A stretch of DNA of 21,914 nt. Origin: Mesotaenium endlicherianum. Taxonomy: Eukaryota > Streptophyta > Zygnematophyceae > Zygnematales > Mesotaeniaceae. Of this stretch, positions 16,939 through 21,914 are shown in pieces. The stretch lies in NCBI GenBank assembly GCA_009602735.1, contig WELA01003967.1, positions 3,760 through 25,673 on the forward strand, in the 5' to 3' direction. The notes below the pieces were generated by a model that saw only the letters and a program-made list of their open reading frames with translations, did not search any database and was not told the DNA's origin. Each line of letters opens with the position of its first letter. Position 1 is the first letter of the stretch. The position numbers and the translations under genes are program-made.

Positions 16939-19900
16939 CTGCATGCGGGGCGATCGGCAGAGCGCGCCAGATTGCGCCAAGTGTCAGCATCACAGACAGC
17001 ATGACAACCCCAAAAGAAAGACAAAGAAACCAGGAAAGGATCAGACTCTTGCCATGCCATGCTTTACAAGGGAGATGGTAGAAAGAAGGCAAACTCAAGT
17101 GCACAATTAAAGTGGAATTTGATACAACCTGATGATGATAGGTGGTAAGAAGGAGGCGAGACATTTCCAAAGGACAGCGACAGCAAAGCAGAGGTGTCAC
17201 ACCACTGGACACAAGAAGCGTCATCTTCAATTCCTCTCCTGTACTCCTTCTTTGCCGTTTACCATCCTTTGGGCACGAAAGGGACAGAATAAAGTCAAAA
17301 CGCTGCGCCGCTCGGCACCACGAGGTGCAGGAGGGGGCGCGCGTGCACACACACCTGGTTGGCGTTGATGGCCAGAATGAGGTCCCCCGACTGCAGCCAC
17401 TCCGCATGGCACGGGACAGATGGCGGCATCTGGTCGGGCTCGGGGTGCAGGTCCTGCGGCATCACGGGGCTGAACGCGCCGCCAGCTGCACACGACGTCA
17501 CGACTGCGCAGGGAGAGGACGGCGGCCGGAGGGTGTGAGGGGAGCGCGTAGGCGTGCGAGGGGGCGAGGGGGCAAGGGGAGAGAGGAACGAGAGCAAGAG
17601 GAAGGGGCAAGGGCTCTGTGAGAAGTGAACTAGAGAAAAAGTCTCCCACTCAGGGGCACACGCAGACGGGTACAGGGAGAGAGAGTATGGGCAGAAGTGC
17701 GTTCATCTCTTTCTCTGCAAAAGTATGAAGCTTGGATTGGAAGTCCAAAGCCAAGCAGAAGAAGACAACAAGGGGCTCGGCCTCCATCATTTCCCCCTCC
17801 AATACTCCCCCTGCCTCCCTCTTTGCAACGGCCCATGCTCCGCTCGATTCTTTCAGGACCCCTTTTTGCGCGGAGCGGCTGGCGGCCACGAGATTCATTT
17901 GGTAGGCCAGGTAAGCACTTGATCTATATCGAGGACAGAAGGCGGTTGGGCAACTGCAGGAATGTAGAGGCTGAGACACTTTGGGAATCTCCCCTGCCCC
18001 CCTTCATGGTGGGTTCCGAACATCCAGACACACACAAGTTTGCACGCACGCACACACGCATGCATGCACACGTGCACACACATGTGTAAACACAAACACA
18101 CCTACACACACACAGCGAGAGAAAGAGAGGCGGGCGGGGGGGGGATGATGGGCACTCAAAGGATGAGACAAGGTCCAGCCCCTGTATGCGGGGTGCGTGC
18201 ATGCCACCCAAGAGCTGAGCGCTCGTCACTCCCAGCCCCGCAGCGGCAAAGCAGGAGAAGGTCTTGAAGCCTTAAAGGAGCGCTAGGGTTCTGAGGGTCT
18301 GTGCACGCACAGGAGAGGTTGGAGCACCAGACGCGCACGGGGGGCGTGTCCGGCTCGTCCGCGTACAGGTGGCGCACATCCAGCCGCATCTCGCCCGTGC
18401 CGTGCTCCAGCGTGTCTGAGCCGCCACAGCGGGCGCACGCGTGCCGCCCGCAAATCAGGGGCAGCATAAGGGCTTTGATCAGGGCAGCTGGAGCGCACGT
18501 GCATGCGTGCATGCGTGCCGCCCGCAAAATGAGGGCCAGAATGAGGCCTACTATCAGGGCAGGGATCGAGGTCAAGGGCTAGGCTTCAGGGCTGGAGGAT
18601 GAGTACGCGCCACACGCGCCAAGCTTGCGGTGGTCGGCTGAGACGGACTCACGCAAGGCTATCGGTGTGGAGCTTTTTGTGCGGGCTCAGAGGTTTGCGC
18701 CAGGAACAGTCGACATACGCACACTGCGAGGGAGGAGGAGAGATCGAGGGTAGAGGGAGGGGAGAGAGGAAGAGGAAGGGAGAGAGAGCGGGCGGGCAAG
18801 AGATAAAAAGCCTGTGCTTGTGTGCCTGTGTCCTTCTCTTGGTCAGTTCCGGCCAGACGGTGCTTCTCCTGGCTTTGAAACTCGGTGCCTGCTTCCGCAA
18901 AAGTGCACTTGCCCACATGCACATTTCCACCACCTGTCCGTCACACCTGGCGTCCTCACGCGTCTGACTCGTGACATGTCGTAGTGCAAAGAGACTGACT
19001 CACTCCTTCGAGATTCTGGGTCACGCTCCCACTCGGGGAGTTCAATACCCCCAGCGACTTGAGGAGTTGGAGGGGTAATTACGACATAGGGGAGGAGGTG
19101 CCCGGGAGGCGGAACCTGCAGTAGTTACTAGACTCCCGCCAAGACTGGGTACAATTCCACGAGTTTTGTGCTACAAATTGCTCGGCATTTGTCGAGAGGA
19201 CAGAAGCTTACAAAGCGGGTCAAACTGGGTCAAAGCAGGTCATGAGCGGGTCCAAGCAGGTCAGAATGGGTCAGAAGCGGGTCAAAGAAGGCCGCAGAAG
19301 CACGCGGGGGGGAGAGGAGCAGGAGGGACTCACAGAGCTGATAGCCGTGCGCGTCGCCCTTGAGCACGCGCGAGTGGCGCCGCCCGTCGCGGTGGCAGTT
19401 GCCCATGACCCCCGTCTGCGCTCCCCCCCTCCCCCACAGCATCCAAGGCCCCGCGCTTGCGCGATATGAGGAGACGCACGTCGGACTCCTCCAAGCCATC
19501 ACGAAGAGAAGCAAGCTTACGAGCACACACGATCGTGAAAGAGGGTCTGACAAGCGAGAGGAGAGGGAGGGCAGTGGCGGCTTGCGCATAACTCCCGGAA
19601 GGAAGTGGTGGGAAGCAAGCGCGCACGGAGGGTACATCTCACACCCCTACTCCTGTCTTGCCCTAATAAGCGGCATGCGCCCAGCACCGGGGAAACGGGC
19701 TATCGTTGCTACAGGCGCTGCTAGTTTATTCGCCAGGTGGCACTTGTGCACGGCCCAGTGCCCCCCGCCCCCCTCCCACACGCCCCACCCCGACTGTGCA
19801 GACAGCGGCCATCACTGAAATCTATCTACGTCAACAGCTGAAGCCTTAAACCCCAAAAGAAAATCAACTAGGCAAAAAGAAGATGCCTCCAAGTGGAGCA

Positions 19901-21549
19901 GTGAGTGCACGGATGGGTGCGCGTGGAAAGCCCACCTGGACAAAGAGGCACCTGCCATTGCGACAGATGGAGCCCTTGTAGTCGTGGCTGAGGTGGTAGT
20001 GCCCTGAAAACCACAGCTTGATCTGCGCACCACATGGACGCGCGCACGCACGCACGCACGCATGCACACACGAGAATCCCAAGCCCCAATCAGAAAGAGC
20101 GCGCGCACGCACACACGCGTGCGTGCGTGCGTGCATGCATGCATGCACATACGCATGCAATCACTGGCAGCCCTTCACCTTACCTACTCATACCAGATTG
20201 TAGCAGGAGCTGCAATGCTGACAAGTTCTCGAGAGCACATGTTCAACTTTGTAACCGTGTCACCAGCGAGAACGCCTGTTCTCTGAGAGTCTTCCTAGGC
20301 TCCGTTCACGCGCGCAGGCATGCACGTGGAATGTTAACACGCACATTTGTGCACCTCCTGTAGAAATGATGCAGACAAACTCGGGGCAAAAGCCTGCACA
20401 CTGCAAGCGCACTTGGGCGTCCCATTGACACATCGACATCTGCATGCACCCACGCACGCCCGTGCACACCCGCACCACTTGGAGGCCATGCGCCATCCGT
20501 TACTTGACACTGCACTAAGACAAGCCTCTCTTCCTTCAGGAGGATGTGGTGCAGCCCAATGGGGCGGTGGGGGGGCGGTTGAGGGGGGGGGGATTTAATT
20601 AGAGTGGAAAAGGGGTTGCACGATTGCCCGGGCACTGCACCAGGATTTAGATGTGTGGCTTAGAGGCAACTCGGTCTGTGACGACTCCTGTTGAGGGATG
20701 CAAGGGTGTGCACTGGGGGGGCAAGAATGTGTCAACGCACAGCAGGCTGACAGTTCGCCCCATGCAGAATTTCACCCGCACGCGCACCCTCACACACACA
20801 CACACACATGCCCCCAGTGCCTATGCCCACGCTAGTGCGCATGTGCCTGTGCCTGGGCCTGCGCCTGTGCCCGTGCAAGGGGGCCTGTACGCCGGAGCCC
20901 ATGCTCTCATGTCCCAGGGACATAGGGAGGGCAGGAGTGAGGTTGAGAGAGAGAGAGAACGTGGGTGGGACCTGCGGGTTGTCGCGGATAATGGCCATGA
21001 ACTGGCGCGGGTTGGAGGAGTGGTTGAGCCACGAGTTGCGGTTGCGCACGTGCACCTCCTGCTCCCTCCCCCTCTCTCTCACGCACACACGCACACATGC
21101 ACACATGTAGTGGAGCATGTGAGCTTGTGCGCCTCAATCTATTTGTCCCGCTCGCTCACTCTCTCACTCCATTTTCCACAAACACTCACATGCAGAGGCA
21201 CACATTCGCCCATGCATACCCTTACACACACACACACTCACATGTACACGCACATACTCATACACGCACTCGCACACGTGCACGCACATGTGGGAGGGGC
21301 CTACATGGCCATGCATGCACAGACACACGCAAAGTTATGGGCGTGCACAAATAGGACAGGTGCATTGACCCCACGTGCACCGCAAGCGCAAGCGCGAGCG
21401 CGAGAGCGAGGCCGGAAGAGAGCCACCTGCAGGCAGGTGAGGCCGGAGCCCATGGGCGGCGCGTGTGTGAACACAAACACGGCCTTCTTGTCCGCGTTCT
21501 CGGCCAGCGTCTTCTCGAACCACCGCACCTGCTCCTCGTCCACGTGCAC
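16630..21549 (-). CDS. Calcineurin-like metallophosphoesterase, 3' part of gene (seven exons)
   Basis: Members of this superfamily hydrolyse phosphoester bonds with a two-metal centre; the substrate here is unknown. Seven exons (21549-21427, 21058-20972, 20022-19936, 19415-19334, 18415-18311, 17485-17355, 16938-16630) join in phase into about 307 residues ending at TGA 16632-16630. Visible motifs in order are VHVDEEQVRWFEKTL; VFTHAPPMGSG, with the metal-site histidine; NSWLNHSSNP; LWFSGHYHLSHDYKGS, the terminal GHxH motif; and RDGRRHSR. A C-terminal region with EWLQSGDLILAINANQ, LIQYDRFTRAPIGVV and GGFWQIYQINKWHIRRA follows. The early motifs (DxH, GDxxD, GNHE) must lie in exons beyond 21914, so the gene is incomplete here. 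I recall similar proteins, with this C-terminal part, from algae and plants; no search was run. Codons are strongly G/C-ending. Confidence 0.88.
16939..17354 (-). other. Phosphoesterase intron
   Basis: Ordinary intron with no repeat of note. The minus-strand frame across it is open only in short pieces. Confidence 0.75.
17355..17485 (-). CDS. Metallophosphoesterase exon, start of C-terminal region
   Basis: It runs from acceptor gtgtgcag to CAG|GTGTGT, 131 bases, entering in phase 1 and leaving in phase 0. It encodes a proline-rich linker (FSPVMPQDLHPEPDQMPP) followed by PCHAEWLQSGDLILAINANQ. The phase fits a direct join to the exon at 18311-18415. Confidence 0.8.
17486..18310 (-). other. Phosphoesterase intron
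   Basis: It contains CACA/CACG repeats (18031-18120), a G-run and GA-rich sequence. A splice-bounded open segment on the opposite strand lies at 17857-17910. Joining the two flanking exons directly keeps the phase, so no further phosphoesterase exon is needed. Confidence 0.65.
17857..17910 (+). other. Exon-like segment on the plus strand inside the intron
   Basis: Acceptor cgattctttcag and donor GCCAG|GTAAGC enclose exactly 18 codons reading DPFLRGAAGGHEIHLVGQ. It is antisense to the phosphoesterase intron and no plus-strand partner exon was found. It may be chance. Confidence 0.2.
18311..18415 (-). CDS. Metallophosphoesterase exon after the catalytic core
   Basis: It runs from acceptor gcggctcag to donor CT|GTGCGT, 105 bases, entering in phase 1 (completing a tyrosine codon) and leaving in phase 1. 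It encodes TLEHGTGEMRLDVRHLYADE and PDTPPVRVW. The frame stays open past this donor, so a slightly longer exon is conceivable. Confidence 0.82.
18439..18563. repeat. Imperfect tandem duplication, offset about 74 bases
   Basis: The segment gcgtgccgcccgcaaatcag at 18439 recurs as gcgtgccgcccgcaaaatga at about 18513, and both copies run on to ...atcagggcag. They lie just upstream (minus strand) of the 3' splice site of exon 18311-18415. Confidence 0.85.
19213..19290. repeat. Short tandem array with GGGTCA/AGGTCA core
   Basis: Seven units of 10-11 bases, each carrying GGGTC or AGGTC followed by A or CA, lie in the intron just downstream (minus strand) of exon 19334-19415. Confidence 0.85.
19334..19415 (-). 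CDS. Metallophosphoesterase exon with RDGRRHSR
   Basis: It runs from acceptor gagcgcag to donor CT|GTGAGT, 82 bases, entering in phase 0 and leaving in phase 1. It encodes TGVMGNCHRDGRRHSR and VLKGDAHGYQL and continues the strand after FVQ. Confidence 0.88.
19416..19935 (-). other. Phosphoesterase intron
   Basis: No exon, RNA gene or long repeat recognised; a short C-rich tract lies at about 19760-19790. Confidence 0.7.
19936..20022 (-). CDS. Metallophosphoesterase exon with GHYH motif
   Basis: It is 29 codons, phase 0 to phase 0, from acceptor gtgcgcag to CAG|GTGGGC. It encodes IKLWFSGHYHLSHDYKGS and ICRNGRCLFVQ. GHYH is the last conserved metal-binding motif of calcineurin-like phosphoesterases. 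Confidence 0.92.
20023..20971 (-). other. Phosphoesterase intron with CACG/GCAT repeats
   Basis: It contains an alternating CACG/GCAT array (20035-20160), a G-run region (about 20560-20595) and a CA run (20788-20808). No exon is supported. Confidence 0.7.
20035..20160. repeat. Alternating purine/pyrimidine array (CACG/GCAT)
   Basis: Two blocks of CGCACG and GTGCGTGCATGCAT-type sequence of nearly perfect purine-pyrimidine alternation, separated by about 35 bases of other sequence. Confidence 0.85.
20972..21058 (-). CDS. Metallophosphoesterase exon with NSWLNHSSNP
   Basis: It is 29 codons, phase 0 to phase 0, from acceptor gggagcag to CAG|GTCCCA. It encodes EVHVRNRNSWLNHSSNP and RQFMAIIRDNPQ, between the two histidine motifs. 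The donor GTCCCA is poor after the GT, yet the reading frame and fit to the next exon support it. Confidence 0.88.
21059..21426 (-). other. Phosphoesterase intron with CA-rich repeats
   Basis: Filled with interrupted CACA/CACG simple sequence (plus strand, about 21080-21290). No exon seen. Confidence 0.75.
21427..21549 (-). CDS. Metallophosphoesterase exon with THAPP motif
   Basis: It is 41 codons, phase 0 to phase 0, from acceptor ggcccggcag to donor CAG|GTGGCT. It encodes VHVDEEQVRWFEKTL, a helix, then KKAVFVFTHAPPMGSG, the typical beta-strand plus metal-binding histidine. A (CTG)n run lies directly upstream of the acceptor. Confidence 0.9.
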
Positions 21550-21560
21550 CTGCCGGGCCC

Positions 21561-21585
21561 CAGCAGCAGCAGCACCACCACCACC

Positions 21586-21619
<34 letters not shown>
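21561..21619. repeat. (CAG)n trinucleotide tract beside a 3' splice site
   Basis: Mostly CAG units with CAC and TAG interruptions on the plus strand, so CTG/CTA on the sense strand of the phosphoesterase gene. It ends about a dozen bases before exon 21549. Confidence 0.92.
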
Positions 21620-21847
21620 TCAAAGAGATGTCCGAATTGCGGAGAAGACGTTGGGAGCATGTCATTGTGAAAGCATACGCTCTTCTCACACGGGGAAGCA
21701 CTCGACTGATCATCAGCCTTCATGCGTGTGCTTGCACGTGCGCAGCGCACGCCGAACGCGTACGCACACGCGTGCGCCGCTTGAATGGCTTCGCATTTGC
21801 CTCTGTATCCCACGCCAGACCAGGTATAGCAAACCGACTCAAGTGCC

Positions 21848-21914
21848 CCTGCAGAGCAGAGGGAATCAAGTGTCAGGGCCTCCGAATCCGCAGACAGGCA
21901 AGGGCAGAGGGGGG
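21848..21914 (-). other. Window edge, possible partial exon boundary
   Basis: On the minus strand a good 3' splice site (ccctctgctctgcag) lies at about 21863-21849. The sequence that follows it (21848 and below) could start an upstream exon of the phosphoesterase, with a frame reading SRFAIPGLAWDTE, but no donor in matching phase was found. No call is made on the exon itself. Confidence 0.2.

Larger units (their letters stand above)
18416..19333 (-). other. Phosphoesterase intron with duplications
   Basis: It contains an imperfect tandem duplication (18439-18563), a GA-rich stretch (18730-18790) and a short-period array (19213-19290). No exon seen. Confidence 0.7.

Noticed and set aside
17355..17420. 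PDZ domain suggested by SGDLILAINANQ
   Set aside because: The match covers only one strand-turn-strand and the residues run straight into LIQYDRFTRAPIG in the next exon, which fits a phosphoesterase C-terminal region better.
20651..21670. 339-codon plus-strand open frame
   Set aside because: It is antisense to two phosphoesterase exons and consists largely of His/Thr and Ala/Pro runs from CA and CAG repeats.

Overview
This window is eukaryotic nuclear DNA. There is no bacterial-style gene packing. Coding capacity sits in short, G/C-ending exons bounded by GT-AG splice sites. Introns run from about 0.3 to 1.3 kb and are full of CA/GT, CT/GA, CACG/GCAT and C-rich simple repeats. One gene belongs to a metallophosphoesterase group that I recall, without a search, as widespread in algae and plants, so an algal or other photosynthetic protist source is the best guess. 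The sequence does not fix the species.

Positions 1 to about 3.9 kb form an A/T-richer island built from diverged copies of one interspersed repeat, in both orientations. The first two copies face each other around a CT/GT microsatellite. On one strand five copies keep the same short open peptide, so the repeat is probably a decayed mobile element. From 3.9 to 8.5 kb I find no gene I can defend. The stretch holds hairpins, GA microsatellites, a cluster of CCAAAT-type motifs and several short open frames.

From about 8.5 to 15.57 kb lies a plus-strand multi-exon gene of unknown function. The 3' half is well supported: six exons from 11147 to 15572 join with matching phases into about 176 residues, ending in a single hydrophobic segment and a short charged tail. 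The 5' half is a chain of plausible exons with one unresolved phase gap.

From 21549 down to 16630, on the minus strand, is the 3' part of a calcineurin-like metallophosphoesterase gene. Seven exons join without a phase conflict into about 307 residues. They include the metal-site motifs THAPP and GHYH and a conserved C-terminal region. The upstream catalytic motifs lie beyond the window. The two genes converge tail to tail across about 1.06 kb. They share no visible functional link.
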